NCBI GenBank assembly: GCA_964348095.1
Contig: CAYGBK010000116.1
Span: 1-64,000 of the forward strand
Length of the DNA: 64,000 nucleotides
Origin: WVXP01 sp964348095
GTDB lineage: Bacteria > Desulfobacterota > BSN033 > WVXP01
Direction: 5' to 3'
Made by a program: the position numbers and the translations under genes. The notes beneath the pieces are model-generated. The model had not been told where the DNA came from and searched no databases. It was given only the letters and a program-made list of their open reading frames with translations. Below are positions 26,225 through 35,445 of this stretch, piece after piece (position 1 is the stretch's first letter; each line of letters starts with the position of its first letter).

Positions 26225-27224
26225 CGCTCACCCTCGACGGTGTCGACGTGTCCGCCTTCTCCAAGAGGCCACTGAATTGCCGCACAATGGACTCCACATC
26301 CACGGGGGCATCTCCCTCATAGATGACCTGGTTAATCCTGGCGACCAAGTCTGTGAGCTCCTCATAGAATGGACAGTCCTTCAGTTCTTTAACAACCTCC
26401 ATCGAAGGCCGGTTTGCCGCTTTCAAGCCACAAACCTCTCCCAGAAAGTCCCTCAAGATTCTGTTCATCTCAAAAAACAGTCGCTTCCGATGATCGTCGT
26501 AATTGAAGCAATTGTCCCTGGCTTGCTGAAGGGCTTTCAAGGCGCGATCCGTCGGCGTCTCTACCGGTCTCGCCAGAATAATCCTCCGTCTGTTTCTAAT
26601 CAGCTCCCAAGGCCACGTAAAGAGAGCCAGTATGACCAAAAGTCCACCGACTCCTATGGTTGCCTTCCACAAGAGTGCAAGTTTGTTGTCCTTAGCCGGG
26701 CCCTTTATGTCCTTCATTGGACCAAAATAGGTGGCTGTCCGTGAAACAAAAATCTCAAAGATCTGTGCAAAGAGGTTCTGATATTGATACTTGGATTCTT
26801 TTCGATTCCAATTGTCCTTGGTTGCATAAGAGACACGGAGCGGTGGGAAATTCAGCCTATCGACAGCGATGGCAGGTTGGAAAGACTGGAGCCGATAGAG
26901 AACCTCGTAGAAAGTTCGGCCTCCTTTTCGGCGCTTACGGACCTTTAGGTCACGCACTTCAAAGGATCCGTGGGTTTCTTTCTCTTGAGGAAGGTTGACA
27001 AGATCGAGGACCGTCCCTTCCTTCGCTTCTAGGGTGATTATCAGGGGGATTTCGTCACCGATATGAAACCCGAAATTTCTCGGACACTCGAAGTCGATGG
27101 TGATGGGGAACGTCTTTTCATCATCGCTTGGCCCATCGGGTGGCGGTATACCACCTCCAGGCGGGACGATATTTCCCAGAGTGAGAAAAGCAAGAAGAGA
27201 TGTAGCCAGGACCAACTTCTTCAA
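26208..27224 (-). CDS. exported BatD/DUF4381-like protein of the MoxR operon
   Basis: A 338-residue protein with an N-terminal signal sequence (KLVLATSLLAFLTLG), a Pro/Gly-rich linker and a beta-rich external region with FHIGDEIPLIITLEA near 54. A membrane helix lies near residues 190-208 (VGGLLVILALFTWPW), and a C-terminal cytosolic helical part follows (RALKALQQARDNCF, FFEMNRILRDFLGE). This layout matches the BatD or DUF4381 component of MoxR-VWA operons. It lies between the DUF58 gene, directly abutting its stop, and the first VWA gene. No catalytic motif is seen. Confidence 0.6.
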   Translation of the reverse strand: MKKLVLATSLLAFLTLGNIVPPGGGIPPPDGPSDDEKTFPITIDFECPRNFGFHIGDEIPLIITLEAKEGTVLDLVNLPQEKETHGSFEVRDLKVRKRRKGGRTFYEVLYRLQSFQPAIAVDRLNFPPLRVSYATKDNWNRKESKYQYQNLFAQIFEIFVSRTATYFGPMKDIKGPAKDNKLALLWKATIGVGGLLVILALFTWPWELIRNRRRIILARPVETPTDRALKALQQARDNCFNYDDHRKRLFFEMNRILRDFLGEVCGLKAANRPSMEVVKELKDCPFYEELTDLVARINQVIYEGDAPVDVESIVRQFSGLLEKADTSTPSRVSDDQAG

Positions 27225-28121
27225 TTAATTGGCCCTCCTTCGAGCTAGGAAAAACCTGCTTATTTCCCTAACATAATCGGTCTCTTGATGAATCCAGAGA
27301 CCATCCATACATAGGCTGCGAAACAATGCCTTCAAACGTTGCTCTCTGGCTTCCACTCGCTTTTGAAAATCTGCCCTCTTTCTCGTTCCCCCCAACCAGA
27401 TGGTCCTATTCCTGCCAGTCTCGAGGTCTCTCATCGGCGTAATACACCATCTTTCGGGAAGCGTCTTTTCTCTCGGATCCCAAAGGACAATGGGAACGAC
27501 ATCGTGGAGGACTGCAATTGATTTGAGAGCCTTTTCCAGTAGGTCAAAATACTCCTGGAAATCAGAGATTACGAATACAAGCGATCTCTTAGTTGGCAGC
27601 AGAGAAAGGGCCTGGTGCAATCCCGCCCCCGTATTCCCATCGGGTTTGGTCTCAAGGATCTTCTGAGGGATCAGAAGCCGATACTCCTTAGGATTGCGAA
27701 GGGGCCACTGAATTTCAACTCCGGATCCATAAGCGACAAAACCGACGCGGTCGCCGCATCGCCAGGCTGCATGTGCAAGAACGGCCGAGATTTCTGCTGC
27801 CAATCGCCTTTTCGTTACCCGAACCGTTCCAAAATCCATAGATCGGCTTAGATCTGCAATTAGAAAAACAGCGACATTGGCTTCTGCCAGGCGGGTGTTC
27901 TTTAGGATTCGGTGCCCCCCAGTCCGTGCGGTGGCCGACCAGTTTATGGACCGGGGGTTGTCCCCTAGCTCGTATTCCGATATTCTCTCAAATTCTGCAG
28001 ACCCCCCAACGTGGCGGCTAGGCCACATTCCAAGGTCATGGCGACTCGAATACCATCGTATGTAGTAATCAACCTCCGCAATCTTCGAGAGAATCTCCTT
28101 CACGGGATATGAACTCCGCAT
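27225..28121 (-). CDS. DUF58 domain protein
   Basis: A 298-residue cytosolic protein of the DUF58 family. The hallmark segment FERISEYELGDNPRSINWSATARTG lies near 45-70, and a VWA-like part begins FLIADLSRSMDFG near 88. Such proteins nearly always follow a MoxR ATPase gene and probably act as its adaptor. The start ATG has AGGAAA 5 bases upstream and overlaps the moxR gene by 22 bases, so the genes are translationally coupled. Confidence 0.85.
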   Translation of the reverse strand: MRSSYPVKEILSKIAEVDYYIRWYSSRHDLGMWPSRHVGGSAEFERISEYELGDNPRSINWSATARTGGHRILKNTRLAEANVAVFLIADLSRSMDFGTVRVTKRRLAAEISAVLAHAAWRCGDRVGFVAYGSGVEIQWPLRNPKEYRLLIPQKILETKPDGNTGAGLHQALSLLPTKRSLVFVISDFQEYFDLLEKALKSIAVLHDVVPIVLWDPREKTLPERWCITPMRDLETGRNRTIWLGGTRKRADFQKRVEAREQRLKALFRSLCMDGLWIHQETDYVREISRFFLARRRAN

Positions 28122-29110
28122 AGTATTTCCTGCATCACCGTCTCGACAGTCAGTCCTTCGGCTTCGGCGGAAAATTCTAAACAGATTCGATGTCTGAAAA
28201 CATCTCTTGCGACTGCCTGGATGTCTTCAGGATAGACATGCCGGCGGTTGTGCAGAAAGGCCTCAACCCGTGCTGCATCTCTCAAGGCCATGGTTGCCCG
28301 AGGCGACGCACCAAGTTTCAAACATCCCTCAAGTGATTTCAGGCCAAACTCTCCTGGGAAACGGGTCGCTCGAACCAGGTCGACAATGTATTTATGGGCA
28401 TAGTGTTCCACGGATACTTCCTTTTTGATCGTTTCCCTGAGTTGACAGATTTCACTGGGTTCGAGGACATGGTTGACAGCCTTGATTTTATCTCTCTGAT
28501 CGAGATTGACATTCGTGAGAATATCCATTTCGTGCTCTGGGCTAGGATAGCCTACCAAGACCTTGAAGATAAACCGATCCAGTTGGGCCTCAGGAAGCGG
28601 ATAGGTACCGTCCTGTTCTACTGGGTTCTGCGTGGCAAGGACTATAAAAGGATCGGGCAGCTCAAGTGTGTCCTTCCCCATGACAGTAACCTGACGCTCT
28701 TGCATGGCCTGGAGCAGAGCGGCCTGGGTTTTTGCGGGGGCCCTGTTGATTTCATCGACCAGAGCGACGTGACAGTCGACCAGAGGCCCTTTCTGAAGTT
28801 TGAACCGATTTCCAACGAGAAGATACGTCCCGATGAGGTCGCTTGGGAGCATATCGGGCACCATTTGGATCCTTTGAAACACAGCGCCCATGGCCGATCC
28901 CAGTGCTGAAACCAGAAGTGTTTTAGCCAGTCCCGGTACACCTTCAAGCAAGACATGGCCATCGGCAAGAAGGGCCACCACTATTCGGCAGATAGATGAA
29001 GTTTGCCCGACAATGACCTTCTCTACCTCGGCGACGAGCTTGTGAATCTTTTCGATGCCCTCATCGAGGTCTGGTGCTGATTTTTTTTCAAGATCAACGG
29101 CAAGGTCCAT
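28100..29110 (-). CDS. MoxR family AAA+ ATPase
   Basis: A 336-residue AAA+ chaperone ATPase. Walker A appears as EGVPGLAKTLL near 60, Walker B as VALVDEINRAPAKTQAALLQAM near 117, sensor I in IVLATQNPVEQDGTYPLPEAQLDRF near 155, and the C-terminal lid with PRATMALRDAARVEAFL near 275. MoxR ATPases use ATP to assemble or activate enzyme complexes together with VWA proteins. AGAGGA lies 8 bases before the ATG. It leads a six-gene minus-strand operon. Confidence 0.9.
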   Translation of the reverse strand: MDLAVDLEKKSAPDLDEGIEKIHKLVAEVEKVIVGQTSSICRIVVALLADGHVLLEGVPGLAKTLLVSALGSAMGAVFQRIQMVPDMLPSDLIGTYLLVGNRFKLQKGPLVDCHVALVDEINRAPAKTQAALLQAMQERQVTVMGKDTLELPDPFIVLATQNPVEQDGTYPLPEAQLDRFIFKVLVGYPSPEHEMDILTNVNLDQRDKIKAVNHVLEPSEICQLRETIKKEVSVEHYAHKYIVDLVRATRFPGEFGLKSLEGCLKLGASPRATMALRDAARVEAFLHNRRHVYPEDIQAVARDVFRHRICLEFSAEAEGLTVETVMQEILCGVHIP

Positions 29111-29271
29111 GGGAAGTGTCCTCTACGTGTCAAGAGATGCCAAAATACTGTCAAAAATCGATGCCAACGTGCCACATGTTTTAACCTTGTTGCAATTGAT
29201 ATGCCAAATTTTGTCTTCTTTCTCACGAGATATTGGTTATAACTCGACACCCGCTGATCGAGAATAATTCA

Positions 29272-29301
29272 TTGACATTCAAACACTGATTTAGTTATTT
29301 T
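29272..29301 (+). promoter_or_regulatory. candidate sigma-70 promoter for dapA
   Basis: TTGACA at 29272-29277, an 18-base spacer, then TATTTT at 29296-29301. The ATG is 40 bases further at 29341. The stretch 29111-29340 otherwise contains only the divergent leaders of moxR and dapA. Confidence 0.55.
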
Positions 29302-29340
29302 GGATTCAACCTCTCATGGTAGCTGTTGAGGTGAGATGTC

Positions 29341-30366
29341 ATGAAATTGGAGCAGTTCGGAGGGTGCTGGACGGCCCTGGTCACGCCTATGATTCCAAAT
29401 GGTGAGATAGACTATCAGGGCCTTGAAAAAAATATCAGTTTTCAGGTGGACCAAGGGGTAAATCTTGTTGCCACAGGGACCACGGGGGAGTCCCCCACCC
29501 TGGAATGGAATGAACACGACAAGGTCATTGAAGAGACCATCCGATTTTCCGCGGGCAGGACCTTCACCATGGCTGGAACCGGCAGTAACTCAACAAAGGA
29601 GGCTCTCCGGGGGACGGAGCACGCGGTGAAAACGGGGGTCGATGCTGTCCTGTTGGTGGACTGCTACTATAATGGTCCCAGCTCTTTGGAACTCCGAAAC
29701 GAATACTATGGCGTTGTCGCCAAGAACTTCCCTGAGACCTTTGTCACCCCTTATGTCATTCCCGGTCGAACCGGAACACAGCTGGAAGTCGAAGACCTCG
29801 TCGTTCTGAGCCGGCAATACAAAAACGTGAGAGCGGTCAAGGAGGCAACTGGAGACCTTCAACGAATGGTTAAGACCAGAAGGCTAATCGGTAGTGATTT
29901 TGACATTCTATCAGGGGACGACGATAAGACCTATGAGATGATGACGAGCCAGGAAATCATGGCCACAGGTGTGGTCTCTGTCATATCGAATGTGGTTCCA
30001 GGTGCTGTGGCTGATATGACGAGGGCCATTCACGAGGGAGATATGGAAAAAGCCGAAAGGCTTAGAGAGGGTTTGGATCCTCTCTTTAAGATTGTTACTG
30101 TCAAAACGACGGAGGATTACGAGGGGTTCACGGTCCCTTGCAAATTTAGAAACCCTCTACCCATTAAGACTCTCATGAATGGGTTGGGGCTGCCCTCGGG
30201 TCCATGTCGTCAGCCCTTGGGCAGGATGACGCCGAAGGGAACAGCCGTCGTCCGGCAGGCTATCGCTACTGTCCACGAAAAAAACCCGGAATTTCTTGCA
30301 CCTCTCGAAGTACACTACAAAGTGAGCGTTGCCGGCCGAATCGCTAATGATCAATACTGGAGGTAA
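29341..30366 (+). CDS. dapA: 4-hydroxy-tetrahydrodipicolinate synthase family protein
   Basis: A 341-residue DapA-family TIM barrel. The GTTGES phosphate-loop-like motif lies near residue 46, the active tyrosine in TPYVIPGRTG near 140 with the following Arg kept, and the Schiff-base lysine in VRAVKEATGD near 167. The PGRTG arginine is what true DHDPS uses to hold aspartate semialdehyde, so this copy is the best candidate for lysine/DAP synthesis, feeding DapL. It is about 45 residues longer than the usual 295, mainly in the C-terminal part. GAGGTG lies about 8 bases before the ATG. Confidence 0.78.
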   Translation: MKLEQFGGCWTALVTPMIPNGEIDYQGLEKNISFQVDQGVNLVATGTTGESPTLEWNEHDKVIEETIRFSAGRTFTMAGTGSNSTKEALRGTEHAVKTGVDAVLLVDCYYNGPSSLELRNEYYGVVAKNFPETFVTPYVIPGRTGTQLEVEDLVVLSRQYKNVRAVKEATGDLQRMVKTRRLIGSDFDILSGDDDKTYEMMTSQEIMATGVVSVISNVVPGAVADMTRAIHEGDMEKAERLREGLDPLFKIVTVKTTEDYEGFTVPCKFRNPLPIKTLMNGLGLPSGPCRQPLGRMTPKGTAVVRQAIATVHEKNPEFLAPLEVHYKVSVAGRIANDQYWR

Positions 30367-30557
30367 ACTCGCCGAGGGGGAGCCGCAATCGAACCCTCAC
30401 ATCACACCGCCGGACGTACCACATCATTCCCTTCCTTCCCACATCTTTACAATTGTGAGATCTCGGTTTGGCACATCGCGAACCAAAGCGACGGGTTTCT
30501 CGGAGAAAGGATCTTGACTCACACTGAGCTCCCATTTCTCGCCTGCGCGAAGGGCGA

Positions 30558-31148
30558 CTAAAACTCCGTCACCTCTCCCCCTGGAATAGGTCGTCGCCTT
30601 CCCGTGTTCAGGTCGAGGGTCGTCCCCTGTTCGATAATCCCTGAGCGCGTGTAGCCGCGGTCTTCCCAATACCCACCTTTCATTGAATCGCTCAGAGTAA
30701 TGGTTTCGAGCCATTTGCAGCTCTTGTATCCATATAGGTTGGGGATGACCATGCGAAGCGGCCCGCCATACTCCCCTTCGAGTGGTTCCCCATCGACGGC
30801 GTAAACAAGAAGGACCCGCGGATGATCGAGATCAACGAGGGCAACGGTAGTCTCATAGGTCCCGCCCACGCTCGAAAAGGTGGCATGGGTGGCTCTCTTA
30901 GTCGGCCTGACAACCCCGACAAAGTCTCGCCAAAGAATCCCCTCCCACGTGGCCCGCACAGACCAGCCCGACACTGAGGTCAACCGCGCATTGACTGCTG
31001 ACCTGGGAAATTCCTTGATCTCCGTCCACGTGAATATCCGTTGTTTTTTCACAAATCCTGCGACATGGAGACGGTACTTCTGGGTGTCAAGGTCGGGCAT
31101 CCCACCCGCCTTGAAAACAGGTACCCTCAGTCGATCCAAGTTACTCAT
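30558..31148 (-). CDS. sulfite oxidase-like molybdopterin protein with Ser at the Mo-cysteine position
   Basis: A 196-residue protein of the small sulfite-oxidase-like family (SUOX/MsrP catalytic domain). It shows YRLHVAGFV at the front, the molybdenum site region LTSVSGWSVRATWEGILW near 56, and YGGPLRMVIPNLYGYKSCKWLE near 127. In relatives the motif reads C-V-T-G-W-S and the cysteine binds molybdenum; here the codon is TCA (Ser), read directly from the sequence. GAGGAG lies about 7 bases before the ATG. It has no signal peptide or heme domain. If the Cys loss is real, the protein may use another ligand, another reaction, or be inactive. Confidence 0.78.
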   Translation of the reverse strand: MSNLDRLRVPVFKAGGMPDLDTQKYRLHVAGFVKKQRIFTWTEIKEFPRSAVNARLTSVSGWSVRATWEGILWRDFVGVVRPTKRATHATFSSVGGTYETTVALVDLDHPRVLLVYAVDGEPLEGEYGGPLRMVIPNLYGYKSCKWLETITLSDSMKGGYWEDRGYTRSGIIEQGTTLDLNTGRRRPIPGGEVTEF

Positions 31149-31622
31149 GGCAGATCTCCTCGTTCTTTCTGCGGCGGCAAATCACCCTGCGTCGAGTTCG
31201 ATCACCATTATCCCCCGACTCTGGAAGCTAGGGTGAACAGGCAAAGAGAAGGGGCATCCCCCTATCGAGGATACCCTCTCAGATCGGCGGAATCAAACAC
31301 AGACAAGGGCGAATCAAAAAAAACCGATGGTCGTGATTACAGAATCGACAAAACCTCCTAACCGCACCCTTCGTAGGATCTCCCAGAACACGGGCTTTGC
31401 CACCGTCTGACGGGGCAATCGGACAGACCCAATACCTAAAATCATAAGGTGGCACCGATGTCAATTCGCCAGGACTCTGTTTAGGGGCGAGGCCGAGACT
31501 CCGCAACCTGATGGAGGCGTAAAAAACTCGATCCCCAAACCAGTCGATCCCAATTCGCTTGAAAACAGTGTATAATGCGTCGGGTTAGAGAACAAAACGA
31601 GTGATGAGAAGGGGGAAACCCA
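31149..31622. other. divergent intergenic region before adk
   Basis: 474 bases between the sulfite-oxidase-like gene and adk. Apart from a -10 hexamer near 31571, I see no gene, RNA or repeat. Confidence 0.5.
31571..31576 (+). promoter_or_regulatory. candidate -10 element for adk
   Basis: A perfect TATAAT preceded by GTG, 47 bases before the adk start codon. No matching -35 is obvious at 16-18 bases. Confidence 0.45.
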
Positions 31623-32273
31623 ATGCGAATCATCCTGTTGGGAGCTCCGGGAGCTGGGAAGGGAACGATCGCAAAGGCACTAATGGAGTTTGACGGGTCT
31701 GTTCAGATTTCGACCGGCGACATTTTAAGAAACGCTGTCACGGCCGGGACAGAACTGGGTAAGAAGGCCCACGGCTATATGGAGCGAGGCGAACTTGTAC
31801 CAGACACGCTCATCATGGGGATTATGGAATCGAGATTCAAGGAGCCTGATTGTGAAAAAGGCTTTATTCTCGATGGGTTTCCACGAACCTTTCCCCAGGC
31901 TGAGGCATTAAAAAAGCTCCTCAAGCGACTTGACCTGGAATTGGATCTTGTGGTGAACCTCGATGTTCCAGAGGCGGTCATCCTGGACCGACTCACGACA
32001 AGAAGAACCTGTTCAAATCCACGCTGCCAGGAGATCTACAACATCAAAAGTAAACCTCCCACAGAAGATGGCAAATGTAAGAAGTGCGGCTGGCCGGTGG
32101 TCCAACGGGACGATGAGACCGAAGAAGCCATTATTAAGCGGCTCGACACATATACTCAGAAAACCGCTCCACTCATCGATTTCTATGAAAAAGAGGGCCT
32201 CCTCACAACCATCCCCTCAACCAGCAGTGAAGAGATCGTTTCTGCTATCAAAAAAGAGATGGGGTTGGCCTAA
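31623..32273 (+). CDS. adk: adenylate kinase, zinc-lid type
   Basis: A 216-residue enzyme converting ATP and AMP to two ADP. The P-loop GAPGAGKG is at residues 7-14, the AMP-binding STGDILR near 30, GFILDGFPRT near 80, and the lid carries four cysteines C130, C135, C152, C155 that should bind zinc. RRDDE-like QRDDETEEAIIKRL follows at 161. Length and order match long-form bacterial Adk. GAAGGGGG lies about 6 bases before the ATG. It stands alone here, not in the usual ribosomal-protein operon. Confidence 0.93.
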   Translation: MRIILLGAPGAGKGTIAKALMEFDGSVQISTGDILRNAVTAGTELGKKAHGYMERGELVPDTLIMGIMESRFKEPDCEKGFILDGFPRTFPQAEALKKLLKRLDLELDLVVNLDVPEAVILDRLTTRRTCSNPRCQEIYNIKSKPPTEDGKCKKCGWPVVQRDDETEEAIIKRLDTYTQKTAPLIDFYEKEGLLTTIPSTSSEEIVSAIKKEMGLA

Positions 32274-32431
32274 TCGGTTGCACCGCTATCCATTGGGGTA
32301 AACCGCCAAGCACCTCGACGCTAGCATTTCACCCAGTCCCCGCTCCGTTGAGGGTGCCGTTTGCCGGATGTCAATTGCGACTAACCGTTCGAATCTTTCA
32401 GCTAGGAATGAAGATCGAATTCTAGCAATTC

Positions 32432-33838
32432 CTACGACGTCAGATTCTTCAACTCCTTGAGAGTCTCTTTGCCTAGGGGGTCAACCTGATGATCCCTGAG
32501 AATCGTCTTTAGCTTTTCCTTCACTTTTGACCCTAGTTCAGGAGTTTCTCCTTCCATCGATCGATCAAGCAGCTCAGGATACCAGAACTCTCTGAAGTGC
32601 TCGTACGTATGTTCTTCTTCGATAAAACTTTTCTTTCTGACCGCTACCTTTCGAATAACCTCGATGGCCAAGGTCTCCTCTGTGACGGCTATACCTTGGG
32701 TTAGTGGGCGAACCATGTCAATAACTTCATTTGTGAGCACAATCAACTCCGGAGAGATTATGTTGCTGTGATCGATGAACCCGACGTCATGAGCCAGATC
32801 CGGACCATTGAAACCTGTTAGCATACACGACATAACGCCCTCCATGACACTCTGATAATCGAGGTGCTTTGAATCACTTGTTGCGGCCGTCCCAAAGAAA
32901 GGTAGGCCGTAGTGTCGTGCAATCTCTCGGGAGGCCGCTATAGCCAGGTGAAGTTCTGGTGCGCCGTACAGACCCGTTGTTGTTCTCATGTCTATTGGAG
33001 CAGGCATGGTTCCGTATATGAAAGGGGCTCCCGGACTGCGAAGCTGTTGAATGACGAGACCACTCAAGACCTCTGCATTGCACTGCACCAACGCGCCTGC
33101 CACGGTCACTGGAGCGGTCCCTCCCATGAGACAATAGGGCATATAAACCAAAGGGACATGAGAATCAGCACAGAGGAGGACCTTTTCGATTCCCTCTTCG
33201 GAATGGAGCAGAGGAGAGATAGGTTCCGAGTAATGTAGGATAAAGGGCCTCGCTCGGAAGTTCCCCTCTCCTCCAGAAACCCGCACGGAGAGATTGATAA
33301 TAGCGCGGCATGAATCTGCCTCGTTAGCGAGAAAACAGATTGGCTTTTTCGTATTCTTGAAGCACTCGCTAAAAGCAAGTCGAGTGGCCATTTCGGGTTT
33401 TTCCTTTGGAAGAAGGCCTGCGCTGTGAATGAAATCTAGATTTGGCAGAAAATCGACGACCTTTGCAATTTTTTCGATATCAGTAAGAAGGAACTGGCGT
33501 CTCCTTCCGATCTCATGATCTAGAATGTAAAAGCTGTCCGATGGCGCCCCATAGTAGGTCTGTCCTCCATCCAGGACCATCGAAAGATTTCCCGACCGGT
33601 CATAAACCTCGATGGATTTGGGAGACGTCTGTAAGACTCTCTCAACCAGGGTCGAGGGAATCCGGACAACTGAATCTCCCTCTTCTTTGGCGCTAGCCTT
33701 TTTAAGAATCCCGACCGCCTCTCTGTGCCTCACCCGAACGCCGATTTCCTCAAGAATGGCCAGGGTCTTCTCGTGAATGAGCCCTATCTGATCGTCAGAT
33801 AAGATCCTAAAAACCGGGCGGTGCACTGCGGATTTCAT
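32432..33838 (-). CDS. MttB-family (non-pyrrolysine) corrinoid methyltransferase
   Basis: A 468-residue protein of the trimethylamine methyltransferase family (COG5598-type). Visible landmarks are the LAILEEIGVRV front segment, YYGAPSDSFYILD near 97, GGTAPVTVAGALVQCNAEVL near 240 and the YGAPELHLAIAASREIARHYGLP region near 290. The frame has no in-frame amber codon, so it belongs to the non-pyrrolysine group. Characterised members demethylate glycine betaine, proline betaine or carnitine and pass the methyl group to a corrinoid protein. No corrinoid protein or MtbA partner is adjacent. GAGGAG is 7 bases before the ATG at 33838. Confidence 0.82.
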   Translation of the reverse strand: MKSAVHRPVFRILSDDQIGLIHEKTLAILEEIGVRVRHREAVGILKKASAKEEGDSVVRIPSTLVERVLQTSPKSIEVYDRSGNLSMVLDGGQTYYGAPSDSFYILDHEIGRRRQFLLTDIEKIAKVVDFLPNLDFIHSAGLLPKEKPEMATRLAFSECFKNTKKPICFLANEADSCRAIINLSVRVSGGEGNFRARPFILHYSEPISPLLHSEEGIEKVLLCADSHVPLVYMPYCLMGGTAPVTVAGALVQCNAEVLSGLVIQQLRSPGAPFIYGTMPAPIDMRTTTGLYGAPELHLAIAASREIARHYGLPFFGTAATSDSKHLDYQSVMEGVMSCMLTGFNGPDLAHDVGFIDHSNIISPELIVLTNEVIDMVRPLTQGIAVTEETLAIEVIRKVAVRKKSFIEEEHTYEHFREFWYPELLDRSMEGETPELGSKVKEKLKTILRDHQVDPLGKETLKELKNLTS

Positions 33839-34173
33839 CGGCAAACTCCTCTATCTGTCTCCAGGCGGGGCCATTTTAACTATTCAATTCCACAAGGTAT
33901 CTCACAGGTTATCCGCGAAACCTGTCGTCCCTTGGGCCCGATCCCTCTCTGGCTGTCCCTGTTTCCTCGGCCACAAATAGGAATCTTCCCGCGCAGATCG
34001 ATACCTTTCACGAGACAATCGACGCCTCCCTCTCAATCCCATTGTAGTCACCCACCATGGTGCCGGCCACTGACGACCGAAAGCCTGACGGAATGCTTCT
34101 AGCAGAAAGTACGAACCTTCTAGGGACGCTTTGGGAAAGGAGTCGGAACAGCCCCACCCTGACATCATTCTCG
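33839..34173. other. intergenic region between MttB-like and enolase-superfamily genes
   Basis: 335 bases lying between two minus-strand genes. No supported gene, hairpin with T-run, or repeat was seen. The MttB-like gene may have its own promoter here. Confidence 0.4.
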
Positions 34174-35358
34174 TCAGTACGATGGCCACAGAGGAACGGG
34201 AACAGTTGCCAACTCATCAGGAGAGGCTCCACAAACAGGAAAGGTTCCCACCTCCTGGTACTTTTCGTGGTACTCCTGTATCTTGTCGCGATCTAACTCG
34301 ACCCCGAGACCGGGTGCTTCCGAAACACGCAAACATCCCTTTTCGAAGGGGAACTTCCCTCCCTTTATGTAGTCATCGTCGAACCAGTCATACATGCACT
34401 GATTGGCCAAAACGAAGTTGGGCGTCGATGCAATGAGATGAAGAAAGGCGGCCGTTGCGACCCCCAATTCTCCACAAGAATGCATGATCACAGGCATTCC
34501 AGCCGCCTCGACGACAGCCGCCGCTTTTTTGGTTGCCATCACCCCCCAGGTCATTCGCGGTTCAACGCTAATGATGTCCGCAGCATCCCTCTTTATCACG
34601 TTCATGACCTCATAAAGGGTCCGGGAGCTCTCATGGGCGAGAATCCGTGCGGATACGGAGTTTTTCACATAAGCCATCCCCTCCAGATTTGCTGCGAGCA
34701 CGGGTTGCTCGGCAATATCGATGCGGTATCTGTCCATCTCCCGTAGGAATTGCACGGCAAACCCAGGTGAAAGGGTCCCATTGAAATCCACCCAGAGCTT
34801 CGGATCATTCCCAATTGACCCGCGAATCGCCTCGATGGCCTCTCTCAAATGTTCGATGTTGGTATATTTGCAGTAGATGGTCCGGTAGCCCTCGCGAACG
34901 GCTTTCGCCGCATCGGCGGCCATTATCTCTGGTTTATCATGGGGAATGAACTTGAAACACTCAGATTTGTCGCGAATCTTGCCGCCCAGTAACCGATACA
35001 CTGGCTGACCACACGCTTTTCCAATGATGTCCCACAGGGCCATATCGATGCCACCGAGGGCGTAGCCCGCGAAGTGTCGACCAAAGACCCATCCTCCCAA
35101 TCCCTCTATTTTCTTTGCGATTCGCTCCGTATTGAATGGATCCTCGCCAACAAGAAGAGGCCTCGAGCCGTCAATGAAGCTCTTAAACGCCTCGGCCGGG
35201 TTTTGTTGGCAAACGCTCTCTCCAAAACCAACAATTCCCTCGTCTGTCTCAATCTCGATAACGACGACGGTCATTCCCTCCCACCGGCCATAAGGCCAAA
35301 AGGTCATTTTCTTAAAGGGAACGGAAAGAATCGTACTTTTTAGATCCGTAATTTTCAT
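34174..35358 (-). CDS. mandelate racemase/muconate-lactonising enzyme family protein (probable sugar-acid dehydratase)
   Basis: A 394-residue enolase-superfamily enzyme. The N-terminal capping domain ends near residue 120, and ALGGIDMALWDIIGKACGQPVYRLLGG is the usual barrel entry. Metal-ligand positions appear as D in WVDFNG near 193, E in AEQP near 219 and E in AHESS near 243. A catalytic-type His appears in MHSCGELG near 296. Only one Lys is present at the KxK position (YCKYT), so chemistry cannot be assigned confidently. Relatives dehydrate aldonates to 2-keto-3-deoxy acids, substrates of DapA-family aldolases such as those encoded just upstream. AGGAGG lies 7 bases before the ATG at 35358. 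Confidence 0.78.
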   Translation of the reverse strand: MKITDLKSTILSVPFKKMTFWPYGRWEGMTVVVIEIETDEGIVGFGESVCQQNPAEAFKSFIDGSRPLLVGEDPFNTERIAKKIEGLGGWVFGRHFAGYALGGIDMALWDIIGKACGQPVYRLLGGKIRDKSECFKFIPHDKPEIMAADAAKAVREGYRTIYCKYTNIEHLREAIEAIRGSIGNDPKLWVDFNGTLSPGFAVQFLREMDRYRIDIAEQPVLAANLEGMAYVKNSVSARILAHESSRTLYEVMNVIKRDAADIISVEPRMTWGVMATKKAAAVVEAAGMPVIMHSCGELGVATAAFLHLIASTPNFVLANQCMYDWFDDDYIKGGKFPFEKGCLRVSEAPGLGVELDRDKIQEYHEKYQEVGTFPVCGASPDELATVPVPLWPSY

Positions 35359-35445
35359 GGGCAATCCTCCTCGCCAAACAACGTCCTCCTCAAACTGGGA
35401 AATCCCACTCAGACATGTTCTTCCCTTTTTATCCCTGACCTGCTT

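Noticed and set aside
30424..30557. Protein-like minus-strand reading (AGEKWELSVSQDPF...MWEGRE) just after the sulfite-oxidase-like gene
   Set aside because: No start codon with a ribosome site; the frame overlaps the upstream gene in another register. Possibly a truncated small gene, but unsupported.
32432..33838. Pyrrolysine-containing trimethylamine methyltransferase
   Set aside because: The frame has no internal TAG; it is the non-pyrrolysine type.
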